Shown: one piece after another, positions 46,081 through 57,683 of the stretch
Numbering within the stretch: position 1 is the first letter of the stretch
Layout of the letters: the number at the start of each line of letters is the position of its first letter
Assembly (NCBI GenBank): GCA_963971425.1
Contig: OZ020523.1
Coordinates: forward strand, 12,334,867-12,398,866
Direction of reading: 5' to 3'
Length of the DNA stretch: 64,000 bases
Source: Bryoerythrophyllum caledonicum
Taxonomy: Eukaryota > Streptophyta > Bryopsida > Pottiales > Pottiaceae
The notes under the pieces: generated by a model
What the model was told of the DNA's origin: nothing
The model's database searches: none
Seen by the model: only the letters and a program-made list of their open reading frames with translations
Translations under genes and position numbers: made by a program

Positions 46081-47240
46081 TAGGGCGTTGTTATGAACAC
46101 TAGAATTGGCCCCCGCAATTCCCCATAGACGTTATCTAGAAACTACTTAAAATGTATCTTTTGTGAACAACTTTCGGGGAGGTGTTTATTGTCCACGTGT
46201 AGGAAACCTCAAATGGAACGTTTGAACCTACTTTACGCAGTGGCTTATCCACGACGGCAGCGAATTGCAGGTTTTAGCAAATTTACATTTTCTAATTAAA
46301 ACAGCCAATAGGAGATGCCCCTTTTGACGTTCAGGGATTGGGTCAAAAACAAGACGTAGGGCAGCTACGTCTTGTTTTATATCTTTGTTTCTGTCTTCTT
46401 CACAAGGGTAGTGTACGAATGCGTGTACGAATGCCTTGCAGTGTACTCAATTTCCCCACTGGTAGGTACTCTGCCGACTTGAAGACGCTACAAGATGAAA
46501 ACACGTAATAGAGTTACTACACATAAGTATTACCTCTCCTGCAACCATTACTTACCCACATTATTTGCATCGCTGGGACAAGTACTTCTCCAATCAGTGG
46601 AAACGGACCATATACATGCAAAATCAGTGGACAGCAATGAATCAAATACTTTTGCAGTTTTTGGAAATGAACATGAAAACCAAAATATGAAACAAACCCT
46701 GAGGTAAAACTTTGAAGGCCACAAACTGCAGAAAGTTAAAAGTAAAGGTCATTGATGATTTACTACGTAGCCAAACCTAGGTCTGTCGTCGCGCTCATCT
46801 CTTTTCTGTTGGCGCTCCCTCTTCTTATGCTTGCCGTCCCACTCTCTGTCATCGCGCTCTCTTCGCCTTCAACTTCGGTCTGGACTAAGGTTTGGGAGTC
46901 CCCGGCGTGAGTGTAAAGCAACCTCTTGAAGGACCTTTGGTGTCTGCAACTGTGCTCCCCCGTCCCCCACCTCCACCTAGGGTTGGCATTGCATCCTCCG
47001 CCTCTATACTCAGTGGTTGATTTCCATGCCATATTTCCCCACTGAAAAACGCTGTCCAATATCAAATACTCACATGGACTTTGTCTTGGTCCATAGCGGC
47101 TTAATCTATTGTACAACAATGCTTAGCTCCTTCTCCAACCTAGAAGTCATGAACACAGCATCTCGTAGTTGTGGGCCCATAACCTATTAAATTCTATGAT
47201 CTGTGAACAAAGCTTTATTCATATGCAGCAAAGTTGCAAC
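46081..47240. other. Gene-poor region
   Basis: No gene recognised. Open frames near 46763-47119 have no known motif and no splice support. Confidence 0.4.
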
Positions 47241-48114
47241 TGTACAATACCCTGTAACAAGTGTTGCAACCCCACTTTCAAACCTCACACTAAAACATTT
47301 ATCACACTCACTACAACGGGATGTTGACCATGAAATTTTGCATGTACCACCACTTGGACAAAAAGCATTTTTGGGCAAAATTTGGTATGTTAATAATGAA
47401 CGGTTTATGAAATAGAGCTAATTTGCTAACCTTTGGGCCTTTGTTAAAAAAAATCATATATGGTACCCAATAGCTGCCATGGATCCAAATTTTTGGTAGA
47501 AGGTAGAGTCGTAATGAGGAACAACATGGTGATATAAAAAATAATGGTATTCCTAGGTATTTTTGTATCCAGTTGCAATTCAAAATTTTAATAAGAAGGC
47601 GAAATTTTAGTTTAATTATACAATAAAGTTATTTTCAACTTTTCTCACTTTTTTTGTTACACCATGTTGTCATAGTAAGGAATAACTTGGTGTCACAAAA
47701 AGATGAGAAAAAAGGTCATTTAACACTTTATTTTGTAATCAAACTAAAATTTGGAATCATTATTAAAATTTTGAATTGCAACTGGACACAAAAATACCTA
47801 GGAATACCATTATTTTTTATATCACCATGTTGTTCCTCATTACGACTTCTACCTTCTACCAATAATTTGGATCCATGGCAGCTATTGGATACCATATATA
47901 ATTTTTTTTAACAAAGTCCCAAAAGTTAGCAAATTAGCTCTATTTCATAAACCGTTCATTTTTAACATACCAAATTTTGCCCAAAAATGCTTTTTGTCCA
48001 AGCGGTGGTACATGCAAAATTTCATGGTCAACATCCCGTTGTAGTGAGTGTGATAAATGTTTTAGTGTGAGGTTTGAAAGTGGGGTTGCAACACTTGTTA
48101 CAGGGTACTGTACA
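47241..48114. mobile_element. 874-bp foldback element
   Basis: The left arm (47241-~47640) and right arm (~47700-48114) are inverted copies of each other over ~400 bp with modest mismatch, separated by a ~60-bp loop. The ends read TGTACAATACCCTGTAACAA and, mirrored, TGTACAGTACCCTGTAACAA. No protein is encoded. A read-through transcript would fold into a very long double strand. I cannot assign a superfamily. Confidence 0.88.
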
Positions 48115-48379
48115 TCATGTACTCTCTGATCTAGTTATCAACTTCCTACATCTTCACTAAGCATGCTTGCTTACATTTAAGCTACGTTGACGATCGCTGA
48201 TACAAAAAGATCCTTCATAAGACACATCTACGATCAACATGTACTGTAGCTAACTTGAAGCTCAACCAACTGAAATCCAACAGACAGGAAGTTCAACCAT
48301 TTGGATGACTGTGTAACTTCAAGTTTTCACCTTCTAACATGGTTGTGGTCTTTACTCACGTAATAAAGGGGCTCGCTGT

Positions 48380-48633
48380 GGGGTTTGTAATCCCAAACCT
48401 TCCGAAACTCGTTACTTGTTCTGTGGTGGTCCATATTCTGGCCAGCCTAGGCACGATCCGACAGCGCAGGTCAATGGCTATGTGAAGGAAAATATGAGAT
48501 TCTTAGTCACTGACAAATTGGAGATCATTACGTCCTCCATGAACACAAGTATGAGCTTGCTGAAGAAGCTGGAACTCACTTCATTGGAAGACACGGAGAG
48601 CGACGAGATCACCGTAAGCATCACTCAGGTACT
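48380..48633 (+). pseudogene. DUF674-like gene fragment
   Basis: The line CGVCNPKPSETRYLFCGGPY...VNGYVKENMRFLVTDKLEIITSSMNTSMSLLKKLELTSLED resembles the repeat unit of plant DUF674 proteins (GYVKGP..FMVTDDL.VTP.SS.S..SLL). It closes at a possible donor (ACTCAG|GTACT, 48634). Only about 80 residues are present and no further units follow, so it is probably a fragment. Function of the family is unknown. Confidence 0.5.
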
Positions 48634-48924
48634 ATTCATGCCCTTGAATCTGACTATTTGATTGTCTTTTCGTTCTTCAGTTACTTCAGACTTTTTTAGT
48701 GGAGTGGAATGGTGTGGCTCGTAGGGCTTTCATTTATATATGTACGGCAACTGCCTTTATGCGTTTTCAGTGATCCATGAGTATGAGATGTTCCAGGATT
48801 CATAAACTTGTGTTCTAGATGAAATTGTTCACTGCGAAAATTCACGAACCATGACTCCATGAGGATAAAATCTTGGAAATAATCGTATGAGAATGACGGT
48901 TTCTCAGTACTCATTTCTCATAGA

Positions 48925-49130
48925 TGAAAGTAAGTACGTTCCGCTCATTCTCTGTCGATTTATTGAAAAAAGAATGTGGTCTCCATTTTTGCGTGAGCTC
49001 GCTGAGAGTGGGAGAATTCAGTGTTGTGTACTAGAGCAGCGATATTGTCTGTGGACCAGTACGCGACAGGCGAGTACGCCAGTTCTCACCTCTGTGTCTT
49101 AATACATGCTCAGACACCTGTAAGTCATTT
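48925..49130. repeat. Dispersed repeat, copy 2
   Basis: Counterpart of 23845-24035. With the purple acid phosphatase shard it suggests that a block of the 45.8-49.1 kb region and the 23.8-24.5 kb region share an origin. Confidence 0.7.
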
Positions 49131-50025
49131 ACTGTGCTCAACACTAAATCTCAATTTTAGTGTAATGACATTGAGTAGTTTAGAGACTAATTAGCGGAGG
49201 CTCTGAAGCGGTGTGAATAGTTCTCATAGACACTCTTTCTTTATATGTAAAATTTTGAAGGAAACAAATTACAATACATTACTTCCACTGAAAAAGCAGA
49301 AACAACATTCCAAGCTGAAGATGGAAAGTTTCATCTGATGAATCGTGCTTGTTGCTACAAAGGCCGCACAATTTCATTTTTTGCTCGGACATGTAATGAA
49401 TTTTGTTGCAGGAAGCCGTTGTTCAAACATACGCCGCCCCCACATTCCAATGACCATAACGATAATTGAAGTTACCAGCAGACTTTGACTGAAAGGCTGG
49501 ATGACCTATAACCACCAACTTAAGCTTGCTGACCTATTTATAGCGTTTGTATACGTGGTAAGAATTTTTTTGGGAATTCAAAATAGGATTTCATGAATAT
49601 TGCAATTGTCGTGACCATTTATTTCTTCATATTGAAATTGCTACAAATTTTTTAAATGGATAGTAAGCCGTGACCCATTCTCGACAGACAAAACTCTCTA
49701 CTTCCACAGTAAGTTGTGCTAATGACCACTTGTGCAAGAGACTAAAAACCGAGAGCTTTGAACCAATTATAAACTGACACCCAATCATATCTGACTTTCC
49801 TAAAATTTCGGAAATGGAGTGGGTGGCTACACCGTTCCCTGAATATAGTGTAGACTAGACTATTTGAAATTTCCTACACTAATTTCATTAAACGCAAATT
49901 AAAGTGGTCCACTTCAATTTTCCATCCACATCAAATCATGTCCATTAGAAATAGTGTGGCTTGTTTCAAAATAAAACACACGGGAATTGATGTGGATAAG
50001 TTTTTACAAGTTGTACTCAAAACCA
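49131..50025. other. Gene-poor region
   Basis: Nothing recognisable. It includes the 5' side of the AT-rich array that follows, with the line GAATTGATGTGGA that also occurs after the array (50452-50505). Confidence 0.4.
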
Positions 50026-50450
50026 AAATTATAATATAATAACATAATAATAACATAATAACATAATAATATAATAACATAATAAAATAATATAACATAA
50101 TAATATAATAACATAATAATAACATAATAACATAATAATATAATAACATAATAAAATAATATAACATAATAATATAATAACATAATAAAAATATAATAAC
50201 ATAATAAAAATATAATAACATAATAAAAATATAATAACATAATAATATTATTTAATAACATAAGAATATAAACATAATATTGAAATATAATATAACAGAA
50301 TATAATATTAACATAATAATATAACATAATGATATAATAATAACATAATAATAACATATATGAATAACATAATAACATATATTATAATATTTATATTATA
50401 TATAATAATAACATATATAATAATAACATATTAATACTATATTAATAACC
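50026..50450. repeat. ATAATAACATAATA minisatellite
   Basis: About 425 bp built almost only of ATAAT, AACAT and AAAAT blocks, with longer-order repeats (AATAACATAATAAAATAATA and similar). The strand is strongly T-poor and C-poor apart from single C in AACAT. Long hydrophobic frames read from its other strand are artefacts. Confidence 0.9.
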
Positions 50451-50780
50451 AAAATTGATGTGGTCCACATCAATTTTCATCCAAAACTAGAATTGATGTG
50501 GTCCACCTCAATTTTCATCCACATTACCTATACCTCCACACTATATTCAGTGAACGGTGTAGTGGTTTTGGCCCACATAAGACTGTTGATTCTGGGGTTG
50601 GTGGTGGTGATAGGTTATCCAACCTTAGAGCATCTACACGCCAGGACGGAGAATTTTCCGCCCAAAAAAGAGGGGACGAGAGGGAGAGCCTTTTATTGGG
50701 ACTGCATCGCGACATGGAGGGAAAACGTAAATAAAAAAATGGAGACTGACAGAATTGGCCACTGCTAGCGAGAACGGTGT

Positions 50781-50961
50781 CACTACAACAAAACAGGGTG
50801 TTTAGCAACGTTTTGAAAAATTCCTATGCAACGCCCGTCGCCTAGGGGCTTGCTTTTCAAAGAAGCAACAACTGTAGCGTGATTTTATGTACAAAGCAAG
50901 GCCCTAGGCGTTGCTTAGGAATTTTTCAAAACGTTGCTAAACACCCTGTTTTCTTATAGTG
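50781..50961. mobile_element. CACTA-like hairpin MITE, 181 bp
   Basis: It begins CACTACAACAAAACAGGGTG and ends with the mirror CACCCTGTTTTCTTATAGTG. The arms are ~65 bp and hold GCAACG motifs repeatedly. The flanking triplets (TGT left, GAT right) do not match, so a 3-bp duplication is not supported. Confidence 0.72.
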
Positions 50962-51272
50962 GATGGGATTTCTGACGCATGCCGTCACGCACCATACAGT
51001 AGGTGATGAAAGTGCAAAAGATAAAAGCGGCAATCAAAGTGTCACAGCCAATGGGGAAGTGTCACATGCTTACAAATGATTCGCAAAATTCCCCACCAAA
51101 ACTTAGCGTACGTACCCCATCACAACGAAATTCCCAGCGGGCGGGGCAAGAAACCAACAACCCGGCTAGCCATTTTGGCACTTCTCCGCTATCGGTGTGG
51201 ATAAGGTGAACTGAGAACCAAAAAAGAGGGGCTATCTTTCGGGGCCCCGTGCCTCGGTGAAAATACTCTTAT

Positions 51273-51509
51273 AACACCATATTCATCATATTGGGAAATT
51301 GGGAGCCTCCCAAAATATTATATGAAGCTTAAGTCGACCTAAACATGCAAATGTTTACTGAATTTACACAATGAAATTTGTCCTATATGTACAATATGGG
51401 TACATATTCAGCTCGAGTTGAGCTGAATGTGCACAAACAATTTGAATTGGGAAAACCATTCATACCTTTCAAAGTCCTGGAAATCTCCCAATATAATGAA
51501 TATGGTGTT
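51273..51509. mobile_element. 237-bp MITE, copy 1
   Basis: The ends AACACCATATTCAT and the mirror ATGAATATGGTGTT lie between TTAT at 51269-51272 and TTAT at 51510-51513. The interior matches 62041-62277 in inverse orientation, and both copies are 237 bp long. No gene. Superfamily unclear; a 4-bp duplication is unusual among common plant MITEs. Confidence 0.85.
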
Positions 51510-51513
51510 TTAT

Positions 51514-52850
51514 GGCTAATGTTGAGAGTGCTCCTGCAGTTGTCTTTAGTTCTTGGGCTACCTAGTAAAATAGGCTCTAGCCATAGTAAGTTGCCTAAAC
51601 AAGTAACATTTGATAGCTAGATAAACCTGGCAAATCTAGGGCATAATTGAGTTGCTCTCATGATTCCATTCATTATGTAGATTATCATTAGGTAAAAATT
51701 GAATACACACACATATATATATAATAGTGGTGTACTTGTTCTTTCATATGATATGATTCTTCATTTCTTTTGACCTCTCTTTTGTTAAGGGCTCAAGTGA
51801 CATTAATGGATTGTGGTGGATATTAAACAAGTGCAATATTGAATTAAATAGTCTAGTGGAAGATTTATTATTTTTGTGTTAAACAAGTATAAAAATAAGT
51901 TATAATTATGTGCAAGAAGCAATTAGCTTCTTCGCTACATTTTATTCTTGGTACATAAAGCAACAAACAAAAAATGATAAATTTTTCAAACATGATAGGT
52001 TTATTCATTATTATTACATGAAGTACATTTAAAATGAACCATTGTCTTTATTAAATATTTCAATTACTACGGTCTTTCAATCCCAATGGTCAAGGTTTAT
52101 ATTAATGATAATTTGTGAGTGTGTTACCTAAGTTGTCCCAATCAAGATCCTATGGCTGAAGCCTGAACCTAGTAGTAGATGTGTTTGGGAAAAAGAAATG
52201 TAATTAGAGATTAAGTTTACTTTTGTGAAACACCTTTTGCTAAATTTTGCTTATAGTTTAACGTTTGACTAAAATGTAATTACATACCAATCAAAACTTA
52301 GATTACATTCAAGAACATGAATTTATTGTAATAGAAATATCCAACATTCAATCATCAAGTATAAATTAAAATTTAGTAAGATGTTTTGTATATATCTTGT
52401 ATGCATGTCTCTGATTGAACGTAGTGATTTAACGGGTAGCAATTACTTCACTCAATGGGCACAAACAGGGTTCAAGAGGTCATTTACTTGTATGGGAATA
52501 ACAGTGGATCGAAGCATAGTACATGGGTTCAAACACAACAGTTCATTTAAAGTAGAATGTGTTAGATGTAGAATACTTACCATTTCACAACTTCTTCAAA
52601 ATGTAGGTGTAATTATGATCTAATTTTGAAATGCCATGTGACATTGGATCATGCTCAACACCAATACAAACTTTTGTAATTATCGTATATATCAATTATT
52701 ACACCTTATATGACAAATATTGTACATAGAAAACTTACTGTTGCAACCCAAATGTGGCACCTCATACCTTTAAAGGTCAATCTAGAAGTTGAAAAGTTGG
52801 ACTTATCCTCAACTTATACTTGTATAAGAAATCAGAAGATTGTCAGATCA
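51514..52850. other. Gene-poor AT-rich region
   Basis: No gene or element recognised. Confidence 0.4.
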
Positions 52851-52854
52851 TTAA

Positions 52855-53074
52855 CCCTTATACGTCAAAAAGTGCCACCGGTGGCCACAGTATTCTACAT
52901 GTATAGCATCATATATTAAAATGATATGGTTCACATATTGAAATGACCTCCAAATGAGATGTTAGTTGAACAATCTTTAATCCAACAATGTAAGTCTTGC
53001 TAAACTTAATACATTTTTTGGTATTCTACAGAGTATGATATGTGCCTGTACGGTTACTGAGTGACGTTGAAGGG
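52855..53074. mobile_element. Short TTAA MITE, 220 bp
   Basis: TTAA at 52851-52854 and 53075-53078. The ends are CCCTTATACGTCA and, mirrored, CCCTTCAACGTCA. The interior matches 57002-57226 and part of 28787-28945 in inverse orientation. Confidence 0.82.
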
Positions 53075-53094
53075 TTAATATCTCCTTTGAAGTC

Positions 53095-53340
53095 CATCTG
53101 AAGTTACCACAAGTTAATTTGCATACGTGTAAGTTAATTTGCATACAAGTAAATACATATTTAATCAATATTCATACACGTAAATTAATTTCATGTATGA
53201 ATATTGATGTATGAATATTGTATGAATATAACATTTTCAACATTTTCATATGAATATTGTATGAATATAACAAAATGTTGAGTATTTTCATCAATATTCA
53301 TACATGTAAATTTGCATACAAGTAAATACAACTCAATCTG
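53095..53340. repeat. Degenerate GTATGAATATT repeats
   Basis: Direct and inverted copies of GTATGAATATTG/CAATATTCATAC and TAAATTTGCATACAAGTAAA fill this stretch, which could fold on itself. Confidence 0.7.
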
Positions 53341-54464
53341 AAGTTACTTGCAATCTTCTTAATTTACTTACTTCTCAAACTACAATTAATCCGGAGGCCA
53401 CATGATCAAATCCAAATTTACATGTATGAATATAACCTTGAAGGTATATAACCTTGTATTTACTGTATGAATCATTATCCATCCCATCCACATAAACTTG
53501 TCATCTTAGGCCAATTCACCATTAGCATTTCATTGCATTGGTATGCAGGCTGCTCATCGCATACTTGTTGGTCAGGCTACAAGTCACTATGAATCTATGA
53601 TCAGTATCTGATGAAATAATATGGACGTGAAACTTCACCAATCTGGAATCCTAAGTCCTTTTGTCCAGACTCCAATCGTTGAGCATAAGAAATATTACAG
53701 TGGACTGAAGCATGGTACAAGGGTTCCAACACAACTGTAGTCTGTAAATTAGTGGAATGTGTTGGTACATTTTCACAGAGCTGAAGGATCATGGGCAAGG
53801 ATGATGCACTAGACCTGGGAGCAAAAGGGTTCAAAGACCAAAACAACACATAAAGCCCACATTGCATCAGGACTGTGTGGTTCTAATGAAATAGCCCGCC
53901 GAGCTCTCATTCCAACATTGAATTTGTGAATTCAGACTTTGAAAGAAACATGATGTTCTCATCCAAGTCCAACTTCACTGTACTCATCATGTACTGTAGA
54001 TGTGCTGCAGCAAGACCAACTGTTCACCAAGTGATGGCTAAGGGAGCTCAATTTGTACTGACAACTCTGGTTTTGTGTAACTCCTACCATGCCCTCACTG
54101 GCGGCTGTGCACTGTTGCCATCATCCATGTAACTTGAAGTTGAGATTTGAGATTCCAAATACTCCGTTCTGCAATGGCACGTTAGCCCAGGAAAAAACGC
54201 TCTAGAACCAACCTCAGCTTTGAACGTCACCACCCTGGACGCCAAGTTGAGGATGATGCACTTGAGAGAGAAGGTCGCGGGCTTCTTCACGATGCTGCGA
54301 GTGGGTGCAGGTGCTGGAACCGGAGCTGCAGACTTTGTTGGTGCGGGTGCCGTGTTTGCCAAGGCCACAATTGCCGAACCTATTATTACTGAACCAAGCA
54401 ATGTGCATATTTAGAAGAGATGAAAAGGTTAAAAGGTTATTTTTAGTTATAGTACTTAATATTA
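53341..54464. other. Gene-poor region
   Basis: Some open frames near 54084-54414 have Ala/Thr-rich translations on both strands, but none has a known motif. Nothing can be supported. Confidence 0.4.
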
Positions 54465-54660
54465 CAATTTTAGCCCAAGTGATTTCAAGATTTTCCAATA
54501 AAATGTAGACTAGTTATGAAATTTTGAAGTGGTTTGCCATGTTTAGTCTATTTGCACCACGAGGTAATCCCATTAATGTTGACAAAAAGTAAAGGATCAT
54601 GTCCACATGAAAAATCTTAATTTGCAACTGTGAACGAGTGAATTGGATGAAAATGGATGA
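54465..54660. repeat. Dispersed repeat, third copy
   Basis: Matches 22620-22800 and 42285-42490 (AGCCCAAGTGATTTCA, GCCATGTTTAGTCTATTTG, GACAAAAAGTAAAGGATCAT). Confidence 0.65.
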
Positions 54661-54744
54661 AAATGGGATCATTTGTAGTAGCATATTTCTTGGTAGTTTT
54701 CCCATGTTCCCAAGTAACTTTCATCGGTAAGACAACCTCAATAA

Positions 54745-54951
54745 CCCCTAATGGACCAAGTGACCATTTAAGGGTCAATTTTTTTCACTTTGATTACAAT
54801 ATCTTTCAATATATACGGTTGAAATTCACAATTTTTTATTTAACCATAATCATTACACATAAGTTTAGAAGAAGATCCTATGGTTACATTCTCAAAAAAA
54901 TTATGAACAATGAAGTAGATATTCCTCTAAAATGCCTCGGTCCTTTAGGGG
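54745..54951. mobile_element. Short TTAA-type MITE, 207 bp
   Basis: The ends CCCCTAATGGACC and, mirrored, GGTCCTTTAGGGG lie between ATAA (left) and TTAA (54952-54955). It is a deletion derivative of the CCCCTAAAGGACC family. Confidence 0.8.
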
Positions 54952-54955
54952 TTAA

Positions 54956-55512
54956 AGTGGCAATCTGAAGGCGCTAGTGGTAGTGTGATGACAAAACAAA
55001 GACCAAAGTGTGCTGTTTCATAGGATGGGTGCAGAGACCAGGTGCAGTAACACTGTAACAGTAAACATTCTTCAATGGACATGATGAGTACACTAAAGTT
55101 GGACAAAGACAAGAACATCAGTCTTTCAACAACGGAAAAGGAACATATTAGGAATTGGTATACAGTGTATAATCTTGAAGGGTAAAACGTCCACACTTCC
55201 ATCAGTTCAGCTAGTCGAGCTCTTCAAGTAGAGACAAGCTGCTAGAACACACTAGTCTTATTCTACAATTGTACGACACACTTATTCTGACTGTGAGAGG
55301 CAGAAACTAGAGCACCTTGTTCGCAGAGAATGCATACTCCTGTGTAGATTACCTTTTAGCCAAGGTCAGCCAGGGAAGGTTGGGATCCATGTTATACTGG
55401 ATGGAATGTTTGTAGTAGCCAACCTCACGTCTGAAAACTATATGACCCGATTGATTGTGAATAACAAAAAACGGGCTCATACCTGGCAGTTGGGTTCCAA
55501 AATCTCATAGCT
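54956..55512. other. Gene-poor region
   Basis: No gene or repeat border recognised. Confidence 0.4.
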
Positions 55513-56082
55513 CTAGATCTTGGGAAAAAGGTCCAACTTGGGTGGAGAATCCGCTAGAAAACCATCAATAATAATGACAAGAAGCCGCCCTCCACCTCCC
55601 CCACCGGCACCGGCACCAGCGCCTCCGCCACCTCCAGCACCTCCACCCCCAGCCCCTCCACCTCCAGCACGGACACCTGCAGCACCTCCACCTCGCGCAC
55701 CTCCACCTCCGGCACCTCCTCCTCCAGCACCTCCTCCTCCGGCACCGGCGCCAGCGCCTCCGCGACCTCCAGCACCGACACCTCCCGCACCTCCACGTCC
55801 CCCTCCGGCACCTCGAGCTGCACCTCCAGCACGTCGAGTAACTTCACGCAAGCCGCCTCCACCTGGAGCGCCTCGGCCTGTCGTACCTCCACCTCCGGCA
55901 CCGGCACTGGCACCTCCAGAGCCTCCGCCTCCACTCCCACTCCCACCCCGGCCACCTAGACCACCTCCGCTCTGACGCAGAGGCGGATCATTGTCACGTC
56001 CACCAACACCTCCACCCTGAGGATTCAAGTTTGCCATGGGCGATCGCCACTCACTAGCGCTTTTCCTGTCACAACGGAACAC
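55513..56082 (-). CDS. Low-complexity Gly-rich ORF (Pro-rich on the other strand)
   Basis: A GC-rich island in AT-rich DNA with repeats of CCTCCACCTCCGGCACCTCC type. Read on the - strand from MFRCDRKSASEW or from MANLNPQGGG (56037) it gives a Gly/Ala-rich protein of 174-189 residues with GGGGAGGGG runs and a C-terminal RLLVIIIDGFLADSP tail. Read on the + strand (55520-55975) it gives a Pro/Ala-rich protein of ~151 residues (PPPPAPAPAPPP). Both are open because of the repeat itself. The - strand has more non-repetitive sequence at both ends, hence my choice, but neither may be a gene. No signal peptide or domain is seen. Confidence 0.3.
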   Translation of the reverse strand: MFRCDRKSASEWRSPMANLNPQGGGVGGRDNDPPLRQSGGGLGGRGGSGSGGGGSGGASAGAGGGGTTGRGAPGGGGLREVTRRAGGAARGAGGGRGGAGGVGAGGRGGAGAGAGGGGAGGGGAGGGGARGGGAAGVRAGGGGAGGGGAGGGGGAGAGAGGGGGGRLLVIIIDGFLADSPPKLDLFPKI

Positions 56083-56997
56083 TTTGGCTCGTCAGATATG
56101 AAACTCATGGCCGCAAATTTGAAAACGCGTGAGCTGGCCAACATCACTCTTCATGAGATGCAGACACTCTTATATGCTGCAACTGTACAAGAAAATCAAC
56201 ACCACATCCAAGAGATTATGCTACCAGGACACCCTGGGCACCAAAGACTCTTTCTAGATCATAATTTCTAGACTGGATCATAGACAACCAGGATGTCAGG
56301 CCATCGAAAGTTGGAAGAATGTAGCAGCCTACCAGAATGACCGGCGTCTGTCGATATTGGGAAGAACGTCGCCTCTTTTATAGCAGCTGATCATCTGCTG
56401 ATCACTTGCGATTCCAAATGCGATTTTTACTAGGTTCTCATGCTGATCATGAATCGTAGAAATAGTCGTAGCGAAACGGTCACTTCCTTTTACAGGTTTT
56501 CCATTAGATTCTCGTCATAAGAACAAGGACTAAAACCAACATGAGGACTTAGTCGCTTTTGTTTCCAAGAGCCGTTATGATCAAAGGTGCAGCATTATTC
56601 ACCAGTGTATTGTGAATAATATTGCAATAGCTCAGTTGATTTGCTCATTTGACCTTCAACAAAAATGTAAGATCATCTGAGGGCCAATCATTTAATTTCG
56701 TTTTTCTCGTTTAGAAGTGTACTATTTTTCGTGGTCTAAAATTATCCACTGCTGAGATTTTTCATCTGCTGCTGTAGATTTCATCCCCTCTTGTAGATTT
56801 CATCCATTTATTAATTTTCAATCTCCGAATGCACTCGTCATAATCAACCAGAGTACTCCCATAGGGGTTCCATGCCCATGGGTTCAACATCGGGGTTCCA
56901 TGTCCACTTTACATATAGAGTCACTAGACGATTTTGCTTAGATGCTCATTTTCAAAAGTCTTGATGCAATGTGGTCTTTATATGTTGTTTTGGGCTT
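56083..56997. other. Gene-poor region
   Basis: No gene recognised. Confidence 0.4.
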
Positions 56998-57001
56998 TTA
57001 A

Positions 57002-57226
57002 TCCTTAAAACGTCAGTTGGTAACTGTATATAGAGGCACATATTTTACTCTCTAGAATACAAAAAATATCAAAGTTTAGCAAGACTTACACCTTTGGATT
57101 GAAGATTCTTCCACTAACATCTTTCATTTAGAGATCATTTCAATATCTAAACCTTATCTTGTTTAAATATGACACCCTACATGTAGAATATTGTCGTCAT
57201 TAAAGGCATCTCCTGGCATTTAAGGG
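57002..57226. mobile_element. Short TTAA MITE, 225 bp
   Basis: TTAA at 56998-57001 and 57227-57230. The ends are TCCTTAAAACGTCA and, mirrored, CCCTTAAATGCCA. Interior lines (TTTAGCAAGACTTACACCTT, CTAACATCTTTCATTT) recur at 28790-28945 and, inverted, at 52855-53074. Confidence 0.8.
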
Positions 57227-57683
57227 TTAACTGTAAGTTCTTAATAAGACTTCAAAATGAACATGTCATGACTTTTGGTTGCAATCCACTGCACACAATA
57301 AAGATTATAGCATCTGAAGTGAGAGAAGAAGTTATCCGTCCAACTGGTAGCCCACTTTGACTAAGCATTTTTTGGAACTTTTACACTGAAGAGTGTTCAA
57401 ACCCTTTACCACTATGACCCAAGTGAAGTATGCTATTTGTGTGCTAAATTTTAGGTTGAATCAAGGGATGAAACGTGTTGGAATAAACAAATTTTTGCAT
57501 GGAGGTACAAAAAAGTGACAATGGATTCAAAAAATTGAGTGGTGATTTTTGTTCATACAAGTTTACATATTTGAGAATTCCAATTGTTCAAATTGGACAT
57601 TCCTTTTTTCACTAACTTAAAGGGGGGGGAATGGATAAAAATAATAAAGCATATCATTTCACTTCATTTATTGAATTATTTAT

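Noticed and set aside
49931-50378. Long hydrophobic frames (MLLYFYYVIIFLLCYY) that could be taken for membrane proteins
   Set aside because: Translation of the reverse strand of the ATAATAACAT minisatellite.
53601-54414. Ala/Thr/Gly-rich frames near 54084-54414 and others from 53601
   Set aside because: No start context, no known motif and no repeat evidence for selection.
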